DNA of 46,048 nucleotides. Origin: a virus. The stretch's first letter is position 1. Each line of letters begins with the position of its first letter. The notes beneath the pieces are model-generated. The model ran no database searches. It worked only from the letters and a program-made list of their open reading frames with translations, and was not told where the DNA came from. The stretch lies in IMG/VR virus record IMGVR_UViG_3300025154_000159, positions 1 to 46,048 of that record; one strand, written 5' to 3'. Below, one piece after another: positions 8,031 to 15,241 of the stretch. The translations under genes were made by a program, and so were the position numbers.

Positions 8031-8677
8031 GGCGCCTCCTGATCTGCTTGCGGGAGTCTACGCCGCAAGTGGCCGGTCGCGACCCCGTGGCGCCTGTTGC
8101 GCGGCACCGGCGGGCCGGCGGTGAAGTCGGCCGCGTTGTCTCCGGTGTCGGTGGCCCCGGCGCCGAGACGCAGCGCCGCCGCTGTGTTGTTGAGTGTCGG
8201 TGCTGCGTGTCCACCTTCTGCGCACGACGCCGCGCCGTACCCGACGAGGTCGGCGATCCCGCCGCCTGCCGGGCACGAACCGACGAGCTGCACGGCCGAC
8301 GCCGCGAGCGCCACCCTGCCGGAGATCGCGTTGATAGGGATGTTGCCCTCGGCATCGGGCACCGGGAGCGCTGGGCCACCCGCGTCGCCGGCATGTTCCG
8401 CGATGAGGTAGTACGTCCCCGGGTGCATCGTGCCCGTGAGCGACGTCGACGCCCAGTCGCCGCTGGTGGGCGGCGCGTACTGCACGGTCCAGCCGTCGAG
8501 GTCCACAAGCTCGGGGCCGCGGTTGTAGAGCTCAATGAAGTCGCGGTCGAAGAGACCGCCGAGGTTGCCGCCGCCGCCGTAGACCTGCGAGATCACGACT
8601 TGAGCCTCACCAGTGGTTGCAAGGACGCCGGCGAGAGCAACCCACGCGGCGCAGCTTATGATGCACCGTTCGCCCAC
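8027..8677 (-). CDS. Secreted lamin-tail-domain (LTD) protein
   Basis: 216 residues. A signal peptide (about residues 1-25, core CAAWVALAGVLATTG, likely cleaved after GEA) is followed by a bacterial lamin-tail domain: VVISQVYGGGG, then DFIELYNRG..VDLDGWTVQY, then GTYYLIAE and DLVGYGA. LTDs are immunoglobulin-like beta domains found in secreted bacterial nucleases and adhesins; alone they are thought to bind. No nuclease or protease domain is attached. The gene overlaps the next one by ATGA and lies between repressor and integrase, so it is probably a lysogenic-conversion gene whose product leaves the cytoplasm. I know of no such protein as a standard phage component. Confidence 0.8.
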   Translation of the reverse strand: MGERCIISCAAWVALAGVLATTGEAQVVISQVYGGGGNLGGLFDRDFIELYNRGPELVDLDGWTVQYAPPTSGDWASTSLTGTMHPGTYYLIAEHAGDAGGPALPVPDAEGNIPINAISGRVALAASAVQLVGSCPAGGGIADLVGYGAASCAEGGHAAPTLNNTAAALRLGAGATDTGDNAADFTAGPPVPRNRRHGVATGHLRRRLPQADQEAP

Positions 8678-9372
8678 CAGACCACCCGTCCGACGAGGAT
8701 CTCCTGCAACGGCCGCCCCTTAAGGTCGATCGCGAAGGGAAGGTGATGCGACTCCGGGTTGTCTGGCGTGCAGACGAGCTGATCTCCGCGCAGAGAAACG
8801 CGCTTCACGGTTACGCCCTCGGCGCCCGGGTCGCGCACCACGAAGATGCGCTTGTTCATGGCCGCAGCCCACTTGTTGATCGGCCTCGTGTCGATCGCGA
8901 TCAGTGCGCCCGGCTGGATCGTGTCGAGCATTGACTCCCCGAAGTGGCCGCCGGCGAGGTGAGCGAGGTAGAGCTTGTTGTGTGGCACCCCGATGCGATC
9001 GAACCATCCGGCGCGGAAGGCGTACCGCTCGCTCGAGAAGCGGTCGAAGGTGAGGAGCGGGACACCGGCCGCGAGCTTGTCGGCGAGACACGGCAGAGCG
9101 ACGAAGTCGCTGCCTGCGACCGCCACGTCCTCAGGCTGAGGCGCCTCCGTCAGAGCGAGAAGGTAATCCGCTGGTAGCTTCAGCTCGCGGCAGATTCGCG
9201 CCAGCGTCCACCAATCGGGCTCGGTCTTGTCGCTCATCCACTGGGAGACTGCTGCTTCGGTGATCCCAAGCTTCTCCGCGAGCTTCCGCTGCGTCATACC
9301 CTCGCGACGAACCCACCTCGACAGCCTGTCCAGCACAACTTCTTTCCACGCTTCACGTTCCGGTGCTGTCAT
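8656..9372 (-). CDS. CI/LexA-type phage repressor (XRE HTH + S24)
   Basis: 238 residues from ATG at 9372; the frame is open further upstream but that would run through the operators. Residues about 14-70 are an XRE helix-turn-helix (MTQRKLAEKLGITEAAVSQW). The C-terminal part is an S24 peptidase-like domain with Ser147 (GESMLDTI) and Lys190 (TVKRV), and a candidate self-cleavage Ala102-Gly103. It should therefore hold lysogeny and be inactivated by RecA-dependent cleavage. It faces the cro-like gene across a three-operator control region, and AAGG in operator O1 may serve as its ribosome site. Its 3' end overlaps the lamin-tail gene by 22 bases. Confidence 0.93.
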   Translation of the reverse strand: MTAPEREAWKEVVLDRLSRWVRREGMTQRKLAEKLGITEAAVSQWMSDKTEPDWWTLARICRELKLPADYLLALTEAPQPEDVAVAGSDFVALPCLADKLAAGVPLLTFDRFSSERYAFRAGWFDRIGVPHNKLYLAHLAGGHFGESMLDTIQPGALIAIDTRPINKWAAAMNKRIFVVRDPGAEGVTVKRVSLRGDQLVCTPDNPESHHLPFAIDLKGRPLQEILVGRVVWWANGAS

Positions 9373-9387
9373 TAAGCAAACCTTAAT
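9371..9387. promoter_or_regulatory. Operator O1
   Basis: Perfect 17-bp dyad ATTAAG-CAAAC-CTTAAT, centre at 9379, touching the repressor start codon. A repressor bound here would cover the repressor's own ribosome site and start, so autoregulation is likely. The two other sites have the same half-site length and 5-bp spacer. Confidence 0.75.
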
Positions 9388-9402
9388 TCCGATAAGGGGG
9401 GC

Positions 9403-9417
9403 TTGACAATCACTAAA
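9403..9417. promoter_or_regulatory. Operator O2, overlapping the -35 box
   Basis: TTGAC-AATCA-CTAAA, centre at 9410, exactly 31 bp from the centre of O1. It is the weakest match: three of five in the left half, four of five in the right. It includes the rightward TTGACA box, so occupancy would shut off the early promoter. Confidence 0.55.
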
Positions 9418-9431
9418 GCTAGCCGTACATT
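9403..9431 (+). promoter_or_regulatory. Rightward early promoter (PR-like)
   Basis: Perfect -35 TTGACA at 9403-9408, a 17-bp spacer, and -10 TACATT at 9426-9431 (four of six). It would start transcription a few bases before O3 and drive the cro-like gene and the long early operon. A TTGTCA on the opposite strand at 9409-9404 could be the -35 of a leftward repressor promoter, with a weak -10 overlapping O1. Confidence 0.75.
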
Positions 9432-9433
9432 GC

Positions 9434-9448
9434 TTAAGAGGTGCTAAA
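9434..9448. promoter_or_regulatory. Operator O3
   Basis: TTAAG-AGGTG-CTAAA, centre at 9441, 31 bp from O2, with one mismatch from a perfect dyad. It contains the AGAGG ribosome site of the cro-like gene. Three sites at 31-bp intervals put all of them on the same face of the helix, about three turns apart. Confidence 0.65.
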
Positions 9449-9452
9449 GCCG

Positions 9453-9680
9453 ATGGATGAACTCCGAAAGTTCCTAGCACGACACGGGCTCTCGCAGACG
9501 GACCTTGCCGATGCGATCGGCGTAACGAACGCCTTCGTGTCCCTTCTGCTCGCCGGTAAGAGCGGGGCCTCGCTTTCGACAGCGAAGGACATACTCGGCT
9601 TCTGCCGACAGCGCGAGCCGTGGCTCACCTTCGAGCAGCTCTTCGGCGAGTCGGCGCTCCCACACGTGGCGAACGAGTAG
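9453..9680 (+). CDS. Cro-like XRE regulator
   Basis: 75 residues from ATG at 9453, set by AGAGG about ten bases upstream; a GTG at 9441 would lie inside that ribosome site. Almost the whole protein is one helix-turn-helix (LSQTDLADAIGVTNAFVSLLL). It is divergent from the S24 repressor and the first gene after the early promoter, the classic Cro place. It should bind the same operators and repress the repressor gene when the lytic path is chosen. Confidence 0.85.
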   Translation: MDELRKFLARHGLSQTDLADAIGVTNAFVSLLLAGKSGASLSTAKDILGFCRQREPWLTFEQLFGESALPHVANE

Positions 9681-9683
9681 CCA

Positions 9684-9959
9684 ATGGCACGCACCCCCGG
9701 CCCGTGGCGTGTGGCTGTGACCCTTCCGGGCGAGTGCAACCTCGGCGACGGCCTCTACATCGTGGATGCCGCCGGCGACCCTGCGGCGTTTGCGTCGTCG
9801 GGCAATCGCGAGGATGCCCTCCTGATCGCCGCCGCCCCTGATCTCCTCGACGCCTGTCTCTCGGCGCTCGGGACGCTGCACGGTCGGAAGGAGACCATCT
9901 GTGTCGTCGTCAGCCTGGAGCTGAAAGCGGCGATCGCAAAAACCAGAGGGGAGGTGTAG
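9684..9959 (+). CDS. Small conserved phage-type protein (LIAAAPDLL motif)
   Basis: 91 residues. The stretch NREDALLIAAAPDLLDACLSAL matches a pattern that recurs in early-region hypothetical proteins of many phages (ANA.LIAAAPDLLEAL), whose function is unknown. The N-terminal half is strand-rich (GPWRVAVTL, GLYIVDAAGDP). It begins four bases after the cro-like gene. Early expression from the PR-like promoter is expected. Confidence 0.65.
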   Translation: MARTPGPWRVAVTLPGECNLGDGLYIVDAAGDPAAFASSGNREDALLIAAAPDLLDACLSALGTLHGRKETICVVVSLELKAAIAKTRGEV

Positions 9960-9962
9960 CCA

Positions 9963-10172
9963 ATGGGCCGCACCTACTCCGCCCGCCGTCAGTCCGACAT
10001 CCGCCACCGCCTGGACACCGCACTCCGCCAGATGCAGGAGCGCGCCGACGCGCCGACGCCGGCGGCGCCTGAGCCGCCGGGCGTCCGGGTCCTCGCCGGC
10101 GAGCTGGCCCCGCTCGACGGCCGCCACGCGATGGACGTGGCGGCGGCTGTGGCGGTCAGGGAGCGGCGGTGA
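9963..10172 (+). CDS. Small hypothetical protein
   Basis: 69 residues, basic N-terminus with a short helical run (SDIRHRLDTALRQMQERAD), then a proline/alanine-rich linker. ATG follows the previous stop by three bases, and its end overlaps the next gene's start. Not recognised. Confidence 0.5.
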   Translation: MGRTYSARRQSDIRHRLDTALRQMQERADAPTPAAPEPPGVRVLAGELAPLDGRHAMDVAAAVAVRERR

Positions 10173-10732
10173 TGGCCGTGGCACGGATTGATTCTCGGCC
10201 CCGCTACCGCGGGGCACAAGTGCCACTGCCGCCCATGGCGGCCCTGACGCGCGACCAGATCGCACAGCGCCGCGCCGAGCTCGAGGAGCACGCTCCTGAG
10301 GCGATTGATCTCGCCGCCCGGGTGCTCGCCCGGATGCACGAGGAGCTGTCCGGGAGTCTCTCGGCGCTCTCTGGCGATCGCACCCCACGGTACCGCCGCG
10401 GCCAGCTCGGCGGTGAGCACAGCCTGCCGCTCGAGGACCTGGTGCTCCTGGCGCTGCGGGCACCGGCGGCGGTGGCCACGGGACTCGGTGTGCTCCTGCA
10501 GGCGATCGACTATCGGCTCGAGCCGCTCGCCGGCGACGTCGCCGGCGTCGGCTCCGAAGGGGCGGACGTCGCGCGCTCGGCGGGCCGGCTCACCGCGGCT
10601 GTGATCGCTGCGGTGGAAGATGGCGAGCTTTCGGTCGAGGAGGCGGAGCGGCTCGACGCCGAGCTCGTCGAGCACAAGCGCGAGCTCGCGGAGCTCGAGG
10701 CAGCCGTCGAGAAAGCGAGGAGACCGCGGTGA
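10169..10732 (+). CDS. Early hypothetical protein, possibly regulatory
   Basis: 187 residues from GTG at 10169 (186 from ATG at 10172). The N-terminal part is basic; the middle holds HSLPLEDLVLLALRAPAAVATGL, and the C-terminus is a charged helix (VEEAERLDAELVEHKRELAELEAAVEKARR). The order (cro-like, two small genes, then this) and the LPLEDLVLL...A element are loosely like the CII/CP76 regulators of Mu/P2-type phages. That is only a weak resemblance. Confidence 0.5.
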   Translation: MMAVARIDSRPRYRGAQVPLPPMAALTRDQIAQRRAELEEHAPEAIDLAARVLARMHEELSGSLSALSGDRTPRYRRGQLGGEHSLPLEDLVLLALRAPAAVATGLGVLLQAIDYRLEPLAGDVAGVGSEGADVARSAGRLTAAVIAAVEDGELSVEEAERLDAELVEHKRELAELEAAVEKARRPR

Positions 10733-11727
10733 GCGCCGAGACCGCCACCCTCGCGGCCGTGCTCCGGGTCGAGCAGCAGCTCGGGCGGCTCGAGCGCCAG
10801 CTCGACGCGGTGGTCGCCGCGCGCGACCCCTGGCCGGACAGGCTCACGACGTCGCAGGCCATGGTCTACGCGCGCTGCTCGCGGCGGACGCTGTATCGGT
10901 GGCTCGCGGAGGGCCGGTTGTCGGACCTCGGCTCACCGCGCCGGTGGCTCCGCGGGGAACTCGACAGGTGTGCCGCCGGCGATCGGCCGGCTCTGGGCGC
11001 TGCCCTGCGGCGGCATCTCTCGTCGCCCGACGAGGGGATTGAGCCGCGTCGCCAGTGCCCTCTCCTACCCCCGCCCGCGGCTCCGGGTCCGAGCCGCCTA
11101 GCGCTATCCACCCCGGGCGCCGATCCCGCCCGCAACACGGTCGCGAGGACGGAGTGCGGCGCCGGGTCGGCGGCGCCGGAAGTACCGAATGTCATTGCGG
11201 GCGCGGCACCGGCACGGCCGCCCGCGGCCCGTTCGTCCATGCGCAGGGCGGCGCTTCCGCCCAACCGCGACGAGGGAGAGGAGGGCGAGCGTGAAGCGCG
11301 CGTGACCTGTACTTCTGTCGCGAGTGACACACCGATACCGCCGGGGGTGGCCCCGGACGAAGCGGGTGCGCCCGTCCGCCCGCGGGGGAGGACCTCACTG
11401 GTAGGCGGGCACCTTGTGGGCGCTGAACACGGCGTGACCGGAGGCGCCGTGGCCTCATCCGTGCGAGCGGGACGGCGGACGCGGCATCCGCGGTGCGAGC
11501 CCGCGGCGGCGAGAGCTGTCCGTACGCCTGCCAGTGCAACTCTGGCCAGCGCCCAACCCTTAACAGGAGGCCGCTATGTGCAGGCAGCGACGGCGGAGGA
11601 CTCGCATCCCACAGTGCGACCGCTGCGACGGCCGCACACGGGAGCCGGGACGGTGTCAGGAATGCCGGAGCTGTCAACTGTGGGCGCTCGTGCTCCTCAT
11701 GGAGCGGCGCCCGGAGAGGAGAGCTAG
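10729..11727 (+). CDS. MerR/excisionase-type HTH protein (C-terminal part doubtful)
   Basis: The frame spans 332 residues, but only about the first 105 look coding. They hold a coiled start, then a MerR/Xis-type helix-turn-helix (LTTSQAMVYARCSRRTLYRWLAEGRLSDL, SPRRWLRGELDRC). After about 11040 the third codon positions lose their near-total G/C bias. In the +1 frame, TTG at 11039 to TAG at 11101 keeps that bias and would give a natural short end. Either the gene ends there after a frameshift, real or a sequencing slip, or the rest is a low-complexity tail. A DNA-binding accessory role such as excisionase is possible; the integrase lies far away. Confidence 0.5.
   Translation: MSAETATLAAVLRVEQQLGRLERQLDAVVAARDPWPDRLTTSQAMVYARCSRRTLYRWLAEGRLSDLGSPRRWLRGELDRCAAGDRPALGAALRRHLSSPDEGIEPRRQCPLLPPPAAPGPSRLALSTPGADPARNTVARTECGAGSAAPEVPNVIAGAAPARPPAARSSMRRAALPPNRDEGEEGEREARVTCTSVASDTPIPPGVAPDEAGAPVRPRGRTSLVGGHLVGAEHGVTGGAVASSVRAGRRTRHPRCEPAAARAVRTPASATLASAQPLTGGRYVQAATAEDSHPTVRPLRRPHTGAGTVSGMPELSTVGARAPHGAAPGEES
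11102..11575 (+). other. Unresolved 470-bp stretch, no confident gene
   Basis: No frame here has both a good start and a recognisable protein. Pieces look like remains of Cys-rich mini-genes: 11154-11294 (contains TECHCGRG), a read-through of about 11306 with LYFCRE, and a frame from 11493 (SCPYACQCNSG). Start/stop overlaps like those elsewhere in the operon are present. I read it as decayed or frameshifted mini-genes, but cannot exclude noncoding DNA. Confidence 0.35.
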
Positions 11728-11731
11728 GTGA
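11576..11731 (+). CDS. Zinc-ribbon mini-protein
   Basis: 51 residues, preceded by a perfect AGGAGG at the right distance. Cysteines are arranged C-x2-C...C-x2-C-x2-C (QCDRCDG, RCQECRSCQ) in a strongly basic chain, so a small zinc-binding, probably nucleic-acid-binding, protein. The stop overlaps the GTG of the homing endonuclease. It overlaps the doubtful tail of the long frame ending at 11727. Confidence 0.6.
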   Translation: MCRQRRRRTRIPQCDRCDGRTREPGRCQECRSCQLWALVLLMERRPERRAR

Positions 11732-12216
11732 AGACGATCCCCCTCACCAGGGGCCTTGTCGCGATCGTCGACGACGAGGACTTTGATCGACTGAGGGTGT
11801 ACAGGTGGCATGCCGCAGTCTCGCAGAAAAACCGAACCGCCTACGCAAGGCGCAACGAAGGGACTCGCAAGATCCATATGCATCGGGTGATTTTGCAAGC
11901 TCCCCCCTCAACCCTGGTCGATCACGTGAACAGCAACGGGCTTGACAACACCAGGGGCAATCTTCGGCTCTGTACTCGCGCAGAGAACTGTCGTCACTGC
12001 CGGAAATCGGTGCGCCCAAAGTTGAGTAGGTTCAAAGGCATCACTTGGAACAAGGCTGCAGGTAAGTTCCAAGCCACGATCCGATTGAACCGCGTATCCC
12101 ACTACCTGGGTCTCTTTACGAGCGAGTTGGCTGCAGCTCAAGCGTACGAAGCTGCCGCACGACAGCTCCACATGACGTTTGCTCTGACCAACTTCGGAGA
12201 GGGGGAAAGCAAGTGA
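11728..12216 (+). CDS. HNH homing endonuclease with AP2 domain
   Basis: 162 residues, GTG start overlapping the upstream stop. The N-terminal part holds an HNH nuclease core: MHRVIL, VDHVNSNGLDNTRGNLRLCT. From about 103 an AP2-type DNA-binding domain follows (SRFKGITWNKAAGKFQATI, YLGLFTSELAAAQAYEAAA, TNFG). This H-N-H/AP2 pairing is typical of free-standing phage homing endonucleases, selfish genes that cut genomes lacking them. Base composition is visibly less GC-rich than its neighbours, a sign of separate arrival. It is bracketed on both sides by GTGA overlaps, so it slipped in without breaking translational coupling. Confidence 0.9.
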   Translation: MKTIPLTRGLVAIVDDEDFDRLRVYRWHAAVSQKNRTAYARRNEGTRKIHMHRVILQAPPSTLVDHVNSNGLDNTRGNLRLCTRAENCRHCRKSVRPKLSRFKGITWNKAAGKFQATIRLNRVSHYLGLFTSELAAAQAYEAAARQLHMTFALTNFGEGESK

Positions 12217-12512
12217 ACAGCAAGAAAGCAATCGGCCGCGCGACGTTGGAGCGCCTCGCGGCCATCACGACAACCCTGCTGCGATACAGCATGGCGCCCT
12301 GGCAGCGCGCTGTCAAGGCGCTGCGCAGCTCGGTCGACATCGAGGCCATCAGCCGCTGCTCGCGGTGTCACCGCGATCTCGCCGGCGACTACCTGATCTG
12401 GCTCGAGCGCGTCTGGTGTATCGACTGCTTCGACCGAGCGCGCGGCGGAACGGTGGTCCGTTCGGAGCCGCTGCTCGACGTCCGGGCGAACGAGCTCGGG
12501 CTACGCAACTGA
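12213..12512 (+). CDS. Small zinc-finger protein
   Basis: 99 residues, GTG overlapping the homing-endonuclease stop. The C-terminal half carries two Cys pairs (SRCSRCHRDL and VWCIDCFDR) spaced like a LIM/zinc-ribbon finger. The N-terminal half is basic and helical. It sits directly before the recombination genes; a DNA-binding accessory role is possible but not shown. Confidence 0.6.
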   Translation: MNSKKAIGRATLERLAAITTTLLRYSMAPWQRAVKALRSSVDIEAISRCSRCHRDLAGDYLIWLERVWCIDCFDRARGGTVVRSEPLLDVRANELGLRN

Positions 12513-12521
12513 GGAGGCCAA

Positions 12522-13661
12522 ATGTCCGCACAACCGAAGTCCGCTATCACACCGGCCGCCAGCGCGATCGCTGCGCCGGTCGGTCCGATCGCAACCGCTC
12601 TGCAGAGCGCCGGCGTGCTCGACGCCGTCACCCAGGGTAAGGCGCATCTCGTCTCGCCGATCGTGGCGATCGATTCGCTCAGCGAGATGACCCGCATGTC
12701 GGTGCGCATGGTGCGCGTCGACAGGGCGCGCGAGACATACCCGATCACCGGTGGCAAACTCGGCCTCCTGAAGGTCGCTCTCGACAAGATCGCGGGCGCC
12801 GCACAGGTCGACTGGGTGTACTCCGGCCAGGTCGACGACTGGAATGACCCCCACCACGTGAAGTACCACGCGATCGGCGTCGTCACGAACCCCGACGGCA
12901 CCAAGCGCCGGTTGCCTGGGACGAAGGTGCTCGACCTGCGCAAGGTCGAGGGCCACATCGGCGAGGATGCCGCAGGGATGAGCGATCGCGAGTTGGCGAT
13001 GGCGCGCAAGCACATCCACGCGCTCGCCGAGAGCAAGGCGAAAAACCGAGCGATCCGCTCGCTCGGCATCCCCCAGGCGATGACACCGGCGGACGCTGAG
13101 CTGCCGTGGGTGGTCGTGACGTTGGTCCCAAACTCGGACCATCCGGCGATCCGCGAGGCGATGGTGGCGAGCCTCGTGCCGACGCAGGCGCTCCTCTACG
13201 GCCACCGTGTACAGCCGCCAGCGCTCCCCAACCCCTCCGAGATCGAAGCCGGCGAGGAGCGGCCTGACGCCCTCGACGTCTCGGACATGGTGGAGGCCGC
13301 GGAGCCGCCAGCGGCCATCGCCGGCACGCCGGCCGATCCCGCGATCGCCGGACAGCGCGACCTGCCGCTCGAGCCGCCGGTGGCGGCCACCGAGGCCGAT
13401 CCCTGGGACACCCCGGCGCTCTGCCCGTTGCCGGTGAGCGAAGAGTTGCTCGCCCGCGTGCCCGTGGCCGACGAGCGACGGATGAAGTACCTGTGCGCCG
13501 TGAACAGGATCTACGCCGACCTGGTGGCCCGCCGCGGCGCGCAGGAGGCGCAGGCGATCGCCGCGAAGGTGGTGGCGGGATTCGACCCGTTCGGCGCGTC
13601 ACTCGACGACGTGGCGCGCGTGGGCGCGGCGTTGCGGGCGGAGCTGGGGGGTGCCAAGTGA
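12522..13661 (+). CDS. Putative recombination/DNA-annealing-module protein
   Basis: 379 residues behind GAGGAGG. Residues about 40-220 form one conserved-looking domain: ITGGKLGLLKVALDKIAGAA, a strand-rich middle, and the helix MARKHIHALAESKAKNRAIRSLG. The A-E-(S/T)-K-A-K-N-R-A-I-R signature recalls proteins found beside phage recombination nucleases, some grouped with single-strand annealing proteins. The rest is a Pro/Ala linker and a helical tail (ADERRMKYLCAVNRIYADLVARRG). It lies just upstream of the SbcD-like nuclease. Annealing function is inferred from context; I cannot name the family. Confidence 0.55.
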   Translation: MSAQPKSAITPAASAIAAPVGPIATALQSAGVLDAVTQGKAHLVSPIVAIDSLSEMTRMSVRMVRVDRARETYPITGGKLGLLKVALDKIAGAAQVDWVYSGQVDDWNDPHHVKYHAIGVVTNPDGTKRRLPGTKVLDLRKVEGHIGEDAAGMSDRELAMARKHIHALAESKAKNRAIRSLGIPQAMTPADAELPWVVVTLVPNSDHPAIREAMVASLVPTQALLYGHRVQPPALPNPSEIEAGEERPDALDVSDMVEAAEPPAAIAGTPADPAIAGQRDLPLEPPVAATEADPWDTPALCPLPVSEELLARVPVADERRMKYLCAVNRIYADLVARRGAQEAQAIAAKVVAGFDPFGASLDDVARVGAALRAELGGAK

Positions 13662-13822
13662 GATACGTCATCTCCGGTTCCAAGACAATCAGCGCCGAGC
13701 AGGCTATCGGCGCCGAGTCGGCGGCGGCGGCTATCGCGGAATTCGAGCGAGTCAATGGCATCCCCGCGGAGGACGGCGTCGTCACGCACATTGACGAGTG
13801 CCCAGTGGGGGGTGGGCAGTGA
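13658..13822 (+). CDS. Small hypothetical protein
   Basis: 54 residues, GTG start overlapping the previous stop and its own stop overlapping the SbcD-like start. Strand-helix-strand look (RYVISGSKTISAEQAIGAESAAAAIAEFERVNG). The same kind of short alpha/beta protein, with Ala-rich helix, appears again at 20548. Not recognised. Confidence 0.5.
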   Translation: MRYVISGSKTISAEQAIGAESAAAAIAEFERVNGIPAEDGVVTHIDECPVGGGQ

Positions 13823-15000
13823 TCACCCTCCTCTGTATTGGGGATCTCCACCTGCGCTCCGGGCCGCATCTCGAGGACGTGCGCCGCTGCCTGGACTTCG
13901 CGGCTAAGCTCGCCGACGAGCGCCAGGTCCACGGCGTGCTTCTGGCCGGCGACATCTTCGAGGGGAAATCATCAGAGGAAGAGCGCGACATCTTTGGCGA
14001 CGCCCTCGCTGACCTCTCTGTTGACGGCCACGGCCAGCCGCGCCACGTGCTGGTCGTGAAGGGGAACCATGACCGCCCGCTCGACCTGGAGGTCTACGCC
14101 GGCTACCCGCACGTCACGGTCATGGAGCGGCCGGGCATCGTGGCGCTCGGCCACTCGCGCAGCACGACGACGGTGGACGTGCTCTGCTGCCCATGGCCTG
14201 AGCGCGCCTTCTTGGCGGCGAACGGCTTCGCCGGCGAGCAGGCGGACCAAGCGGGGAGTGCTGCGCTCGCCGCGATGCTCCGGGCGATGGTGGCGACGCG
14301 CGAGCACCCGGAGCGCCCGCTCGTCGTGCTCGCGCATCTTCAGGTGCTCGGCGCGATCTCGAGCTCGGCGCAGCCTTTGGTAGGTCGCTCGATCGAGATC
14401 GCGCTCGGCGAGCTGCAGGACCTTGGCGCCGCCGCGATCGTGCTCGGTCACGTCCATCGACCTCAGGAACTCGCGCCGAACATCCATTACATCGGGTCAT
14501 TCACCTGCCACGATTTCGGCGAGCAGGGCGAGCAGAAGCGCGTCGGAATCCTGACGATCGACGACGCCGGTACCGCGAGTTGGGAGTGGGTGTCGGTGCC
14601 CTGTCGGAGGTGGCTCACGGTCGAGGCTGAGATCGGCGAGGACGGGCCCCCAGTCGAGGACTGGCCGACAGTGACCACAGCAGCCGACGAGGAGGCCGTG
14701 ATTGCCGGCGGCATGGAGGCGCTCGCGGCTGGGTCGTGCGTCCGCTACGTCTACCGCTGCGACGAGACCAACGAGTCGCTCTTCGATCACGCCACCATCA
14801 CCCGCCGTTTCGCCGCCGCCCACACCCTGAAGATCGAGCCTCGCGTCGAGCGGGCCGCGCGCGTCCGCTCGGCCGAGGTGGCCGCAGCACGGACCGCGCT
14901 CCAGAAGCTCGAGGCGTGGGGTCAGGCGACCGGGACCGAGATCACGCCGGCGCTCGTCGAGAAGCTGCACGCCTTGGAAAGTGAGGTCGCAAATGTCTGA
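13819..15000 (+). CDS. SbcD/Mre11-like nuclease
   Basis: 393 residues from GTG at 13819. A calcineurin-type metallophosphoesterase with the usual metal ligands: Asp9-x-His11 (IGDLHL), Asp45 (LAGDIFEG), Asn83-His84-Asp85 (KGNHDRP), His173 (LAHLQ), His211-x-His213 (LGHVHRP). In the Mre11/SbcD/T4 gp47 family it processes double-strand ends together with a Rad50/SbcC ATPase, present here from 17010. The C-terminal roughly 150 residues would hold the capping and partner-binding parts. Three genes, one a homing endonuclease, separate the pair. Confidence 0.88.
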   Translation: MITLLCIGDLHLRSGPHLEDVRRCLDFAAKLADERQVHGVLLAGDIFEGKSSEEERDIFGDALADLSVDGHGQPRHVLVVKGNHDRPLDLEVYAGYPHVTVMERPGIVALGHSRSTTTVDVLCCPWPERAFLAANGFAGEQADQAGSAALAAMLRAMVATREHPERPLVVLAHLQVLGAISSSAQPLVGRSIEIALGELQDLGAAAIVLGHVHRPQELAPNIHYIGSFTCHDFGEQGEQKRVGILTIDDAGTASWEWVSVPCRRWLTVEAEIGEDGPPVEDWPTVTTAADEEAVIAGGMEALAAGSCVRYVYRCDETNESLFDHATITRRFAAAHTLKIEPRVERAARVRSAEVAAARTALQKLEAWGQATGTEITPALVEKLHALESEVANV

Positions 15001-15241
15001 TCCCACCACGCGCCAGGACGCCGAGCATCGTCTCGCCAACCTCGTCTCACGCTGGGTCGCCGCGCGCGACGACAAGGCCGCGGACATGAAGACTCACAAC
15101 GACGGCATCAAAGGACTGGAGGAGGCGATCGAAACACTGAGCGCACAGATCGAGGGCGGCGGGTTCCAGGACAGTTTGCCATTCGGCGGCAATGTTGAGG
15201 CCGCCGGGGTGGCTATGCGAAAGGCGGCGCAACGTGACTGA
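14993..15241 (+). CDS. Small coiled-coil hypothetical protein
   Basis: 82 residues from ATG at 14993, overlapping the nuclease stop. Mostly one charged helix (TRQDAEHRLANLVSRWVAARDD, then NDGIKGLEEAIETLSAQIEGG), then a short Gly-rich tail. It is placed within the recombination cluster. The family is not recognised. Confidence 0.55.
   Translation: MSDPTTRQDAEHRLANLVSRWVAARDDKAADMKTHNDGIKGLEEAIETLSAQIEGGGFQDSLPFGGNVEAAGVAMRKAAQRD

Noticed and set aside
9373-9480. N-terminal extension of the repressor upstream of 9372
   Set aside because: It would run through three operators and the early promoter; the helix-turn-helix is complete from 9372.
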